From Limnobacter olei (GTDB lineage Bacteria; Pseudomonadota; Gammaproteobacteria; Burkholderiales; Burkholderiaceae_B): a stretch of 64,000 bases of DNA. A model generated the notes under the pieces. That model saw only the letters and a program-made list of their open reading frames with translations, searched no databases and had not been told where the DNA came from. Position numbers and translations under genes: made by a program. Location: contig NZ_JARFJD010000014.1 of the NCBI RefSeq assembly GCF_029087225.1, positions 1-64,000 on the forward strand, read 5' to 3'. Positions 34,388-44,039 of this stretch are shown one piece after another (position 1 is the first letter of the stretch; each line of letters begins with the position of its first letter).

Positions 34388-36640
34388 TAGACGCAGGCGT
34401 TGTTGAAGTACCCGCAGGTTGGTTTTCAGGTGTTCAATTGAATTGGCGGCGGGCAGCTGGTTTTGCATCAGCTGATTTTCAAGCTGCTGGATAAAGTCTG
34501 CAAAAGCGAATTCGCCCACCAGTTTGCAATGCCCTTTCAGTGTGTGCAGCGCTCGTTTGGCTTCTGGCAGGTTCTTGGCTGAAAGCTGTTTTTCGGCTTC
34601 ATCTGAAAGTTGCGGAATTTCAGCCGCAATCATGTTGATGGTCGTTTTGAGCAATTCTTTGTCATGGTCAAAGTTTTGCATTGGAATTGGCGACACGTTG
34701 AATTTCAGGCGAGCAAGTACAGCCTCAATGTCGCTGCGCTTGAATGGTTTTGAAATGTACTCACGCATGCCCGCCGACATGCAAGCCTCACGGGTGTCGG
34801 CAATTGCATCTGCGGTTAGCCCAACAATCGGCAGGTTTTTGTGTTGCGGTTTGGCAAGAATTGCGCGGCATGCTTCAAGCCCGCCCATGTTGGGCATGTG
34901 CATGTCCATAAACACCAAATCAAAATTTTCCTGGTCCACGGCCTGCAGGGCGGCCAGGCCATCGTCTGCAAAGCGGTAAGAAATGCCAAGCTGGGTCAGC
35001 ACATGCGAGATGAAAGTCTGGTTGACCATATTGTCTTCAGCCACTAACACACGCAAGCCTGTGGCGGCTTGCCCAAACTCCGGCATGGCTGGATTGTTGT
35101 CTGAGGTCATGTCAACGGTTGGGGCTTCGCATTCGGTGGTTGTTTGTTGTTCAACTACAGGTAACTCTAGTGTAAAGCTGAATTCACTGCCAACACTTTC
35201 TTGGGACCAAAGATGTATTCGACTATTCATCAACTCCAGCAAACGTTGCGTGATGGTCAACCCCAGCCCGGTGCCGCCATACTTGCGCGCTGTACCCGGC
35301 TCTGCTTGAGAAAAGGCCTTGAAAATCTCGGTGCGGGCTGATTCTGAAATGCCCATTCCAGTGTCGCGCACCGCGAAATGAATTTTGCATCTGGATTGTG
35401 AATTTTTCTCAGATACCGGTCTCGCCGTGATTGTGAGACTGACCTGACCTCGCTCGGTAAACTTCAGGGCATTGCTCAACAGGTTATTCAACACTTGCAT
35501 GATTCGAGGACAATCACCCAGCAAGCGGTCTGGAACGGCTGGGTCAATGTCCAGCACCGTGACCACGCTGGGTTTTGCATATGCACTGGAGACCATTTTT
35601 ACCATGGCCTGCACGTTGAGTCGCAACTCGAAGGGTTGAGGGTCCATGTCCAGGCGATTGGCGTCGATCTTTGAAAAATCCAGTATGTCGTTGACGACCC
35701 GCAGCAGGTGTTCGGCACTGAGCTGTATCAACTCCAGATTGCGTCGGGGTTTTTCTGCCAGTGCACTATTGCCCAAGGTAATTTCAGTCAGTCCCAGTAT
35801 GCCGTTCAAGGGCGTTCTGATTTCGTGGCTCATATTGGCCACAAACTGGGATTTCAGGTCATTGGATTTGTCCGCTTTAAGTTTGGCTACCTCCAATGCA
35901 CGGTTTTTCTTTTGAAGTGTGACCGACGCCCAATTGAGGGTACGGTGCAGCATGGCCAACTCGCGGGAGGTGGGAGAGGTGGCATGTTCAATACCCTGGT
36001 CTTTCACCATTCGCTGCGCAAAATCGGTGAGTGAATTCAATTCTTGAATTGTTTTGCGGATAAAAAGCCACAAGGCCAGAGCTGCTGGAAAAATCAGAAT
36101 GACAGCCAGAAGAATGTTGCGTTCGATCAGTTCGGACTGACGGGTCTGGAGGGGTGTCAAATCAAATTCCAGCACCACATGGCCAATTGTGCGTCCGGAT
36201 TCGATGGGTTCAATCACTGTCAGGTAGCGATCACTGCTGAATAGTTGTGTGCCCGAATCTCGCTTGGGCACACGCAACCGGCCAACGTCATAACGGGGTG
36301 AGAGGTTGTGGGTTTTTGAATCGCGAAGAACCTGAGCCAATACTTTTCCCTCGGCGGAAACTACGGTGGCCGAATAAAGATCTTTGAAGCCGTTGGCCTT
36401 CAAGAGCAAGGTTTCAATAATGGCAAAGTCTTTTTCAAGCAAATGGCTGTTGCTTGAAACTGCAATGTTGAACGCGAGGGCTGTGGCTTGTTGATTGAAT
36501 ACACCTTGCAACTGGTTGCGCTGGGTTTTGGTGTTGAACCAGGTAAATGCCAGGGCAAGTGTCAAGACCAAACCAATGCCCAGCACCAACAGTTTGGTGC
36601 CCAGGCTGGGATGAGTGATGGTGTGAAAAGACGGTTTCAA
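34376..36640 (-). CDS. Hybrid sensor histidine kinase with receiver and HPt domains
   Basis: A 754-residue membrane kinase. TM1 is about residues 15-35, a periplasmic sensor domain 36-170, TM2 about 175-194, then HisKA with phospho-His H272 (SHEIRTPLNG), the HATPase with N box near 386-390 and G boxes DTGMG and GGTGLGLTI, a receiver with D579 (VFMDMHMPNMGG), and an HPt domain with H699 (HTLKGH). It is a complete phosphorelay on one chain, in the style of BarA/TorS, but no response regulator gene is adjacent. It starts at a TTG overlapping the binding-protein stop by four bases, which points to coupling. Confidence 0.93.
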   Translation of the reverse strand: MKPSFHTITHPSLGTKLLVLGIGLVLTLALAFTWFNTKTQRNQLQGVFNQQATALAFNIAVSSNSHLLEKDFAIIETLLLKANGFKDLYSATVVSAEGKVLAQVLRDSKTHNLSPRYDVGRLRVPKRDSGTQLFSSDRYLTVIEPIESGRTIGHVVLEFDLTPLQTRQSELIERNILLAVILIFPAALALWLFIRKTIQELNSLTDFAQRMVKDQGIEHATSPTSRELAMLHRTLNWASVTLQKKNRALEVAKLKADKSNDLKSQFVANMSHEIRTPLNGILGLTEITLGNSALAEKPRRNLELIQLSAEHLLRVVNDILDFSKIDANRLDMDPQPFELRLNVQAMVKMVSSAYAKPSVVTVLDIDPAVPDRLLGDCPRIMQVLNNLLSNALKFTERGQVSLTITARPVSEKNSQSRCKIHFAVRDTGMGISESARTEIFKAFSQAEPGTARKYGGTGLGLTITQRLLELMNSRIHLWSQESVGSEFSFTLELPVVEQQTTTECEAPTVDMTSDNNPAMPEFGQAATGLRVLVAEDNMVNQTFISHVLTQLGISYRFADDGLAALQAVDQENFDLVFMDMHMPNMGGLEACRAILAKPQHKNLPIVGLTADAIADTREACMSAGMREYISKPFKRSDIEAVLARLKFNVSPIPMQNFDHDKELLKTTINMIAAEIPQLSDEAEKQLSAKNLPEAKRALHTLKGHCKLVGEFAFADFIQQLENQLMQNQLPAANSIEHLKTNLRVLQQRLRLLSQ

Positions 36641-37494
36641 TTGGAAAGAAATGCTTCAAGTCCGAGGTTTTCAAGTGGTTTGTAATCTTTGAAATAATCG
36701 GCCCGCACAGGGTTGGGCATTTGAATGTCTTCACCCACCTGTTTGTGTGTTTTGATGTGTCCCAAAATAGCGGCCGCAATTGCTTCCCGGGTGGAGGCAT
36801 CTACGCGAGGGTGCGCTGCAATCGGGTGAGGTGGTGCGGGTGGGGTTTCGTAAATCACCTTGACCTTCTGTTGAAGCTCAGGCGTTTCTGCCAGTAGCGT
36901 GGCGTTGACCATGCCACCAGCTTGCCCTTCACCACGTACCACGCCACGAATGACATTGGAGTGTGTCTTTACATATTTGGTAGTGAATTCCAGTCCCTTC
37001 TCCCGTTTTAGCAAGGCACGCATATACAGCGAAGCACCGAATGCATTGGGTGATGGAAAAAGCAGGGTTTTGCCGTTCAACTCGCTGAGTTCTTTGATGC
37101 CATCGTGGGCACTGCCAGTTGTTGCAACCAGAATGCCGGTCAATGGTTTGCTGTCCCGAATGAGCGGTGTGTAGCCTTGTGCCTTTTTGGCCATCACCAT
37201 GTGATAAGGGTTGCAGTAAATCAACTCGGCTTGTCCAGCCTTGAACTGGCTCTCAAACTCTGTAATGTCTTTTGCGAAAACCAGTTCGATTTCTGGGAGA
37301 CCGTCTTTCTTCAACCCATCCAGTAATTTGCTCCAGGTAGCATGAATTTCAGTGGCTGGGAATTGCGGAACCACCAAGAGACGAAGAGTTGAATTCTTTT
37401 CTGCGCTGTGCGCAAATTGCCCTGCAGTCAATCCAAACAGTGTGACAATACAAGGCAATATTGTGCGGGCGATGAAAGCCGAGAAAGTGGGCAT
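36637..37494 (-). CDS. PhnD-like periplasmic phosphate/phosphonate-type binding protein
   Basis: A 285-residue periplasmic binding protein (PhnD/PtxB fold) with a signal peptide (about 1-30, ending near HSAEK). Recognisable parts are LIYCNPYHMVMAKK near 88, LLFPSPNAFGASLYMRALL near 144 and GEGQAGGMVNATLL near 190. No ABC permease or ATPase genes accompany it; instead its stop overlaps the hybrid kinase start. I infer that it presents a ligand to the kinase sensor domain, as TorT does for TorS. The ligand is unknown: PhnD homologues bind phosphonate, phosphite or other oxyanions. Confidence 0.87.
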   Translation of the reverse strand: MPTFSAFIARTILPCIVTLFGLTAGQFAHSAEKNSTLRLLVVPQFPATEIHATWSKLLDGLKKDGLPEIELVFAKDITEFESQFKAGQAELIYCNPYHMVMAKKAQGYTPLIRDSKPLTGILVATTGSAHDGIKELSELNGKTLLFPSPNAFGASLYMRALLKREKGLEFTTKYVKTHSNVIRGVVRGEGQAGGMVNATLLAETPELQQKVKVIYETPPAPPHPIAAHPRVDASTREAIAAAILGHIKTHKQVGEDIQMPNPVRADYFKDYKPLENLGLEAFLSN

Positions 37495-37510
37495 GATGTA
37501 TAAATGTTAA

Positions 37511-37527
37511 ATTAATTGATAATTAAT
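37511..37527. promoter_or_regulatory. AT-rich palindrome between the binding-protein gene and murI
   Basis: ATTAATT (37511-37517) and AATTAAT (37521-37527) form a perfect 7-bp inverted repeat around GAT, 17 bp upstream of the divergent PhnD-like ATG. The 105-bp gap is strikingly AT-rich for this genome and probably carries promoters in both directions. Confidence 0.35.
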
Positions 37528-37599
37528 ATTTTAAGATTTATTGGTTTCATCGAATCATGAAAACAAGCATTGATTTACCCGGTATTTCAAAGGTGTTGA

Positions 37600-38436
37600 A
37601 TGGCAAAGCCCGTATTGCTTGAATCCGCACATGCGGTGGGTGTATTCGATTCAGGTGTGGGCGGCCTGTCCGTGCTGAAAGCGATGTTGAATCACTTGCC
37701 GGCCGAGCGCTTTCAGTTCGTGGCCGACGAACGGCATTTGCCCTATGGCGACAAGCCGCAACATGAAATTACTGACCGTGTATTAACCCTGTCCAATTGG
37801 CTGAGAAACCAGGGTTGTAAAGCCATGGTCATGGCTTGCAACACCGCCACTGCCGCGGGTGCAAACCAGGCACGCGCTGCCCATGCGAACTGGCCAATTG
37901 TGGGCATTGAGCCTGCAGTCAAACCCGCCAGCATGCTGACTAAAACGGGCGTGGTGGGTATTTTGGCGACCACCAACACCGTAGCCAGTGAACGGTTTAA
38001 GGCCTTGGTTGAAAGGTTTGACCCCATGGCCAAGGTAATTGCACACCCGTGCCCGGGGCTGGTTGAACTGATCGAACAATCACCCATGCCCGAGCCTGCT
38101 ATTGAGACTTTGTTAAAGCCCATGGTAGTCGAGTTGCTTCAAAAACAGGCCGACGTCATTGTGCTGGGTTGCACGCACTACCCTTTTGTTGCACATCTCA
38201 TTTCAAAACTGGCTGGCCCTGGCGTGGCAGTAATCGAGACTGGTTTGCCAGTGGCCAAGCAGTTAAAACTACGTCTGGAAAGCGAGGGTTTGTTGAATAT
38301 GGGCAACGAACATGTGCCTTTGCTTGAGCGCGTGAGTTTTTTTACAACAGGTCAACCCGAGTCTTTCAAGACAAAGCTGGTGAATTTGTTGGGCAGTGAT
38401 TGGCGCAATGCCCATGTGCAGCAGTTGGATGTTTAA
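37600..38436 (+). CDS. murI: Glutamate racemase
   Basis: A 278-residue cofactor-independent racemase that makes D-glutamate for peptidoglycan. The two catalytic cysteines are in ACNTATAAG (near residue 77) and GCTHYPF (near 190), with the N-terminal GVFDSGVGGLSVL. AAAGGTG precedes the ATG. Its last four bases overlap the convergent ksgA stop. Confidence 0.97.
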   Translation: MAKPVLLESAHAVGVFDSGVGGLSVLKAMLNHLPAERFQFVADERHLPYGDKPQHEITDRVLTLSNWLRNQGCKAMVMACNTATAAGANQARAAHANWPIVGIEPAVKPASMLTKTGVVGILATTNTVASERFKALVERFDPMAKVIAHPCPGLVELIEQSPMPEPAIETLLKPMVVELLQKQADVIVLGCTHYPFVAHLISKLAGPGVAVIETGLPVAKQLKLRLESEGLLNMGNEHVPLLERVSFFTTGQPESFKTKLVNLLGSDWRNAHVQQLDV

Positions 38437-39200
38437 CTGGCCATCATTTGTGCCACTTGTACAAACTGTTGGGGTGCAATTTCCTCGGCGCGCGCGGTAA
38501 GTGCGATGCCCGCGGCGTTTGCCATGTGTTCAGGCACCACATTGGCCCAGGTGTTGCGTAACATTTTGCGGCGTTGTGAAAAAGCAGTGCTGACCACTCG
38601 ACTAAAAATTTCACCAGGAATTGCCGCACGTTCATGCGCGGGTTTTGGCACCATTCGAACGATTGCTGACATGACACGGGGTGGTGGGTCGAAGCACTCG
38701 GGCGGCACATCAAACAAATGGTCCATGTCGTAGTAGGCCTGCAACATCACCGACAATCTGCCGTAGTCGCTGGTTTTTGGGGCAGCGACCATGCGATCTA
38801 TTACTTCTTTTTGCAACATGAAGTGCTGGTCAATCACCCGGTCGGCTACTTCAAGCAAAGCAAACAAGATGGGCGAGGAAATATTGTAGGGCAAGTTGCC
38901 CACCACGCGAAAAGGCGCGGGGAGTTGCCCGAAGTCAAATTTCAACACATCCACTTCGTGAACCGTGAGCTTGTCTTTCCAGCCACCGGTTCGAAGTTTT
39001 TCTGCCAGGTCCCGATCAATTTCAATCACCTGCAGGTGATTCACTGCCTTGAGTAGCCAGAATGTCAGTGCACCCAAACCGGGGCCAATTTCAACCAGCG
39101 TGTCGTCTGCACGCGGTCGCATCTCACCGATCAAGTTTGACAGCACACTTTGATCGGTCAAAAAGTGTTGGCCAAATCGTTTTTTTGCTTGATGTTTCAT
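38433..39200 (-). CDS. ksgA: 16S rRNA dimethyladenosine transferase
   Basis: A 255-residue SAM-dependent enzyme that dimethylates A1518 and A1519 of 16S rRNA late in 30S assembly. Motifs are RFGQHFL, EIGPGLGALT (SAM binding) and the catalytic NLPYNISSPI (near residue 105). I start at ATG 39200 (MKHQAKKRFGQHF), preceded by CAGGA. It overlaps the pdxA stop in an ATGA junction, last in the lptD-surA-pdxA-ksgA operon. Confidence 0.97.
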   Translation of the reverse strand: MKHQAKKRFGQHFLTDQSVLSNLIGEMRPRADDTLVEIGPGLGALTFWLLKAVNHLQVIEIDRDLAEKLRTGGWKDKLTVHEVDVLKFDFGQLPAPFRVVGNLPYNISSPILFALLEVADRVIDQHFMLQKEVIDRMVAAPKTSDYGRLSVMLQAYYDMDHLFDVPPECFDPPPRVMSAIVRMVPKPAHERAAIPGEIFSRVVSTAFSQRRKMLRNTWANVVPEHMANAAGIALTARAEEIAPQQFVQVAQMMAS

Positions 39201-40219
39201 TGCGCGTTCCTGCGGCAAAGGTCCATGTGGTGCGCGCATTCTATCGCTTCGTTCAGGCTACCCGCATCCATGTTCCGGGTACCGGCCAGATCAAGCGCGG
39301 TGCCGTGGTCAACCGAGGTTCGAACAATAGGCAAACCCAGCGAAATGTTGACACCTTGACCAAAACTTGCATGCTTTAGCACGGGCAAGCCTTGGTCGTG
39401 AAACATGGCAAGTACCGCATCGCTATTTTGCAGGTATTTGGGTTGAAACAGCGTGTCGGCAGGAAAGGGGCCTTGCACATCGTGCCCCTTCGCCTGCAAG
39501 GCTTGGATGGTCGGTGTGATGGTGTCAATTTCCTCATTCCCCAGGTCGCCCGATTCGCCAGCATGCGGATTCAGCCCAGTCACCAGAATTCTGGGTTTTG
39601 GCAAACTCCAGTACAGGCTCAAGTCGTGCAGCATGATTTCCAGCGTGCGGGTGAGGCTGTCCCGGGTAATTGCTGCCGGTACCTGGGCCAGTGGAATGTG
39701 GGTGGTGGCCAGTGCTACCTTCATCTGACCGCCCATCAGCATCATGACGACATCCCTTTGCCCACATCGCTGCGCCAAGTACTCGGTGTGCCCCATAAAA
39801 CCCGGCCAGTGCGGGCTAATTGCGGATTTCTGAATAGGAGCGGTCACCAAGGCCGCAGCAGTGCCATTCTGGCAAGCATCGCAAGCCAGGTTCAACAGGC
39901 CTAGCACATAGGGTGCATTGGCCGGGTTGGGTTTGCCGGTGATGCAGGGCGCTGAAAGGGGGTGATCAAGCAGAAAATAGCCAGGCGCTTCATCCTCGCT
40001 GGCTGTAATCTCCCTCAGCGAATTGATGCGTTGCCATTTGGGTTCAATGACCGCGTTTTTTGCGCGTGTCTCAAGCAAATCAGCATCGCCAAGAATGACC
40101 AGCGAACGGTTTAAACGTTTGGCCTGGCTAGTTTCGGCCAGCAAAGCGCACAGTTCTGGCCCTATCCCGGCAGGTTCACCGCTGGTGACAAGGATAGGTA
40201 GGTTGTTGGCCTTGCTCAT
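39197..40219 (-). CDS. pdxA: 4-hydroxythreonine-4-phosphate dehydrogenase
   Basis: A 340-residue NAD-dependent enzyme of pyridoxal phosphate synthesis. Visible motifs are TSGEPAGIGPEL (residues 10-21), GHTEYLAQ near 145, metal-binding His in GLNPHAGESGDLG near 215, and MFHDQGLPVLKH near 275. The ATG at 40219 was preferred to the open frame extending to 40309, because the product then has the family length and N-terminus. It lies 10 bp after surA. Confidence 0.96.
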   Translation of the reverse strand: MSKANNLPILVTSGEPAGIGPELCALLAETSQAKRLNRSLVILGDADLLETRAKNAVIEPKWQRINSLREITASEDEAPGYFLLDHPLSAPCITGKPNPANAPYVLGLLNLACDACQNGTAAALVTAPIQKSAISPHWPGFMGHTEYLAQRCGQRDVVMMLMGGQMKVALATTHIPLAQVPAAITRDSLTRTLEIMLHDLSLYWSLPKPRILVTGLNPHAGESGDLGNEEIDTITPTIQALQAKGHDVQGPFPADTLFQPKYLQNSDAVLAMFHDQGLPVLKHASFGQGVNISLGLPIVRTSVDHGTALDLAGTRNMDAGSLNEAIECAHHMDLCRRNAQ

Positions 40220-40229
40220 GCCTTGGTAA

Positions 40230-41606
40230 TTAAAGGCGAATTTCGATGAAGGTGGTGTCGCGCAGTTGGCGCAACCATTCCTGATAGCTTTCCTCTGATT
40301 TACTGGCACGGATTGCCTGGCGCGCGGCCTGGCGCTGGCGTTCCTCAGAGGCCGCCTGCTGGCGACGTTCTACCACCTGAATAATGTGGAAACCAAAACG
40401 GCTTTGGAATACCGGGCTTACCCCCCCAATCCCAAGCTGGTTCATCTCGCGTTCAAATTCCGGTACGGTGTCGCCTGGGTACAGCCAGCCCAAATCGCCG
40501 CCTTTCGCGGCAGAGCCGTCTTGCGAATAACGCTTTGCCAAAGCATCGAACGTAGCAGCGCCACCTTGCAGCTGTTCCAGCGCAAAATTCAGTCGGCGTT
40601 TTGCCTCTGCTTCGGTAATATCGGGGCCTGGGCGAATCAGGATGTGTCGGGCCCGGGTTTGCGTCACAGGTGTATTGTCCAGCGCCGCTCCACTTTCGCG
40701 CCGCTCAAGCACCTTCAACACGTGAAAGCCATTGGGGCTGCGAATGGTTTGCACGGCATTCAATTGCGCCTTGGACAGAAATTCAGTGAACAAGGTAGGC
40801 ACAGCATCAAAACCAGACCAACCCATTTGCCCGGTCCCGTCGATGGCCAGCTCGGGATTGGCTTGCACAATGGTTTCCACCGTTTTTCCGTCTTTCAGGG
40901 CTTTTTCAAGGGTCTCAACTTTGGTTCTCGCTTGGTTCAGAATTGCACCACTGGCGTCACTGGGGGCTTTGACCAGCAACTGTACCCAATTCACCTCGGG
41001 TTGATTGGCTGCAGCGCCCCCTTTGGTGCGGGCGGCCAGGTAATTTTTAATTTCTGCATCCGACACTTGAATGCGGGCTTCCACTTCACGCTCGCGCAGA
41101 CGACCCAAGGTGATTTCGCTGCGGACTTCTTCGCGGAAGCGCGCGGGTGAAACGCCTTCTTCCTGAAGGCGTGCCAGAAAGTCTTCGAGAGACAAACCGT
41201 TCTGGTCGGCTACACGGGCCATCGCCGCTTCAATTTGGGCTTCCTCAATACGAATGCCCACCTCTTCAGCTTTCTGAAGTTGAGCGCGGTCCATCACCAT
41301 GCGATCAAGCACCTGTTTGCGCAATTCGATCCGATCGGGAAGGGGCGCGCCGCGGCGACTCATCTGGCGTTCAATCAGGGCCACTTGTCGGTTCAATTCG
41401 CTGCGGGTAATGATGTCGGTGTTCACCACGGCAACAATGCCGTCGATGGTTGCTGCACCGGAACCATTGCTGGCCCCGAGTTCCGAACTTAGCTTGCCGG
41501 CCGGCAGATTGGACGTTGGTGCTTTGATACCCTGTGCATGCGCATGGCCAATGGCTGCCAAGGCGGAGATTGCGAATAACCAGTGTTGAATGTGCTTCAT
41601 GTTCAT
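40230..41606 (-). CDS. surA: Periplasmic chaperone / peptidyl-prolyl isomerase SurA
   Basis: A 458-residue periplasmic chaperone for outer-membrane proteins. It has a signal peptide (residues 1-25, ending AHAHAQ), the N-terminal SurA domain starting DGIVAVVNTDIITRSEL (near 56), and two parvulin domains (RHILIRPG near 322 and the related first one at about 195-295). Its cargo includes LptD, encoded just upstream. Slightly longer than E. coli SurA (428) because of an extended N-terminal linker. Confidence 0.96.
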   Translation of the reverse strand: MNMKHIQHWLFAISALAAIGHAHAQGIKAPTSNLPAGKLSSELGASNGSGAATIDGIVAVVNTDIITRSELNRQVALIERQMSRRGAPLPDRIELRKQVLDRMVMDRAQLQKAEEVGIRIEEAQIEAAMARVADQNGLSLEDFLARLQEEGVSPARFREEVRSEITLGRLREREVEARIQVSDAEIKNYLAARTKGGAAANQPEVNWVQLLVKAPSDASGAILNQARTKVETLEKALKDGKTVETIVQANPELAIDGTGQMGWSGFDAVPTLFTEFLSKAQLNAVQTIRSPNGFHVLKVLERRESGAALDNTPVTQTRARHILIRPGPDITEAEAKRRLNFALEQLQGGAATFDALAKRYSQDGSAAKGGDLGWLYPGDTVPEFEREMNQLGIGGVSPVFQSRFGFHIIQVVERRQQAASEERQRQAARQAIRASKSEESYQEWLRQLRDTTFIEIRL

Positions 41607-41643
41607 AACTTATTGGGTGCTTGGTTGGGTACTTAATGGGTGC

Positions 41644-43941
41644 TCATTGGGTGGCTTGTGAGGATGAGAAAGGCGTGTACCCAGGCACCTTTCTGGACAA
41701 CAGGTCGGCCGGGTTAGACCCCAAACGACCCAATCCATTGAGTTCAAGTTGAACAAACAGCGATGTGGTCTCCAGCAACGGTGCGGTCGCAAAACGTTGC
41801 GCGATCACACGCACTGCCCAGCAACCTTCGCCATATTCCAGACCAGCCACGCCTTCAATCAAACGATTATCCAGCATGGAGTAGTTTAAACGACCCACGC
41901 CGCTCCAGCGGTCAGAGATGGGCCATTGGCCTGAAATGTCGAACTGATCGATTTGTGCGCGGGTATAGCGATACCCCAAATTCAGTTGTTTACCCAGTGA
42001 AGGCGCATAGCTGACGGTAATATTGCCGCGTTCATGACGTCCGCTTTCCGCATTCAGCTGCGTGGTCGCGTCCAGGAAGACAGACTGGCTGATTCGGCCC
42101 CGTGCATTCGCAAAAAAATCAGAATCGCTAGTAGTTGGCGCTTCAAAGCCTTGCAAAATAACCCGTGGTGTGCTCAGGTTCAGGCGCTGCCCGCCCGTTA
42201 CGCTGAACAACTCTTCGCTGGTCGCCTCGTCGTAGAAGCGACTAGTCACAGCAAGTGTCAGCTGGTTCGCATCGCCCACCCGGTCAAGCCCCGAATACCT
42301 GTTCTCGGCGAAAATCCGGGTCAGGCTTTGGTCGGTTACCGAGGTGTCAAACACCGGCTGGTCGGATTGGTCTTTGAACGGTGTGTAAAGATAAAAAATT
42401 CGTGGTTCCAGGGTTTGGTTTACATTGCGGCCGAAAAAGCTTGTTTTGCGATCGAAGTAAACCGTGCTGTCCAGCGAAACCGTGGGAATCACGCTGCCGG
42501 GCGCTGCGGGTGCCCCTGGTGTTTGGCCCTGCAGGTCGTAGTTGGTGGCTTGCACCGAGACAGCGGGCGTGAATGAGAATTCGGACCGTTGTATGGGCAT
42601 GAAAACCCTAGCGCGCGTTACACCTCGTGAGCCTTCAACTCGGGCAGGTGCCGAAGATGGACGCGCAAAGTCGGTGTACTGCCCGCTCACTGACACAAAA
42701 GCATTGGCCTGGCCTATTCGGGTTGGGCTTAATTCAAGTGTGGCCTCGGGCAAACGGTCATACGGCTCAGCGATCACATCGTTGAATAACTGCAATGTTT
42801 GATGAGCCACCGTGCGCACATTGGCGCTCCAGTTTTTCTGACGGTACGAGACGAAGCCTTCTTGAACCAGAACACGTTGAGAGGCCACTGCCTGAGTACG
42901 GGAGAAGTCAACAAAGTAGTTGTCATCCGACACCTGGTTGAAATTTATTCCTGCGTACAAAGGACCTTTTTCGTATTTGTGCAGCAAGGACAAAGCAGTG
43001 CGGTCTGTGCCTGTTTTCTCGTCGTTGGGAAGATAATCGTATTTAAGTTCGCCTTCGTTGCTGGGCGTCAGGTACCGGGTTTGTGTGCCCAATTGGAAAC
43101 CCCGGCCCGAGATGATTTTCGGGTACAGGGTCATGTCTTTGTCTGGAGCAATATTCAGGTAGTACGGGACTGTTATTTCAAGCCCACTGTTGGACACAGT
43201 GCCAAACGAGGGTGGCAGAAATCCGCTTTTGCGCCTGTCGGTGGTGGGGAACGAAAAGTATGGTGCGCCCAATATAGGCACGTCCTGAAATACCACCTTT
43301 GCGCCACGGGCGCGACCCACTTCAGCAGCCTGATCAATTTCCAGCGAATCGGCAGTAATATACCAATCACCTTGATCCGCGGCACCAGGGTTTGGCACTT
43401 CGCACACTGTGTAGTTCGGGTTTTCAAGCGTCAGCGTTGAAATACCGTCGTACTGCATTTTGTCGGCCCGGCCCTTGCCGTTGATTTCCTTCAGCTCGAA
43501 GGTGGGCTTGGTCATTTCGCTTTCGCCAGTGCCCAGCTTTACAGAGCCCTCGGGGGCTTTCAGCACCATGCCTTCCTGCTCAATCACCAGGTTGCCCTTG
43601 GCCGTAGCACGGTCAGTAATGGGCGAATAATTGATTGAGTCACTAAATAATTTCAGCTTGTTGCGCCGAACTTCAACATTGCCTTCCAGAAAGGTTTCCT
43701 CGGCGCTGTTGCCGTATAGACGGTCGGCAGAAATGTAAGTGGCCTCGTCCTCAGGTATCGGGTTGCGCACACCCAGCAGCCCACCATCAATTTTCAGGCG
43801 GGTGGGGGACTCGGCCTTGGGCGGTGTGGAGTCTGTGGTTTGGGCAAGCGCGGGTGCGCCTAGACAGAACAAAGCAAATGCGATGGCTGTGGGGCGTGTG
43901 GGCACTGAGTGCACTTGCAGTAATTTTTTGCTTTTCTTCAA
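41644..43941 (-). CDS. lptD: LPS-assembly protein LptD
   Basis: A 765-residue outer-membrane beta-barrel that inserts lipopolysaccharide into the outer leaflet with LptE. A signal peptide (about 1-34) precedes the OstA/jellyroll domain (about 65-210: ADRLYGN, NVEVRRNKLKLFSD) and the long C-terminal barrel (LptD signature SYPTTDRRKSGFLPPSFG-like stretch near 228). It leads the operon. The gap to the divergent amgK is 98 bp. Confidence 0.96.
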   Translation of the reverse strand: MKKSKKLLQVHSVPTRPTAIAFALFCLGAPALAQTTDSTPPKAESPTRLKIDGGLLGVRNPIPEDEATYISADRLYGNSAEETFLEGNVEVRRNKLKLFSDSINYSPITDRATAKGNLVIEQEGMVLKAPEGSVKLGTGESEMTKPTFELKEINGKGRADKMQYDGISTLTLENPNYTVCEVPNPGAADQGDWYITADSLEIDQAAEVGRARGAKVVFQDVPILGAPYFSFPTTDRRKSGFLPPSFGTVSNSGLEITVPYYLNIAPDKDMTLYPKIISGRGFQLGTQTRYLTPSNEGELKYDYLPNDEKTGTDRTALSLLHKYEKGPLYAGINFNQVSDDNYFVDFSRTQAVASQRVLVQEGFVSYRQKNWSANVRTVAHQTLQLFNDVIAEPYDRLPEATLELSPTRIGQANAFVSVSGQYTDFARPSSAPARVEGSRGVTRARVFMPIQRSEFSFTPAVSVQATNYDLQGQTPGAPAAPGSVIPTVSLDSTVYFDRKTSFFGRNVNQTLEPRIFYLYTPFKDQSDQPVFDTSVTDQSLTRIFAENRYSGLDRVGDANQLTLAVTSRFYDEATSEELFSVTGGQRLNLSTPRVILQGFEAPTTSDSDFFANARGRISQSVFLDATTQLNAESGRHERGNITVSYAPSLGKQLNLGYRYTRAQIDQFDISGQWPISDRWSGVGRLNYSMLDNRLIEGVAGLEYGEGCWAVRVIAQRFATAPLLETTSLFVQLELNGLGRLGSNPADLLSRKVPGYTPFSSSQATQ

Positions 43942-44039
43942 GCTGGGTATGTACTCAAATAGGTGACGGATCGATCAAGCGCCATAGGATCCTACTATTA
44001 TAGGCAACTAACTACAAATTAAAGAGATTGGACGGTTTG

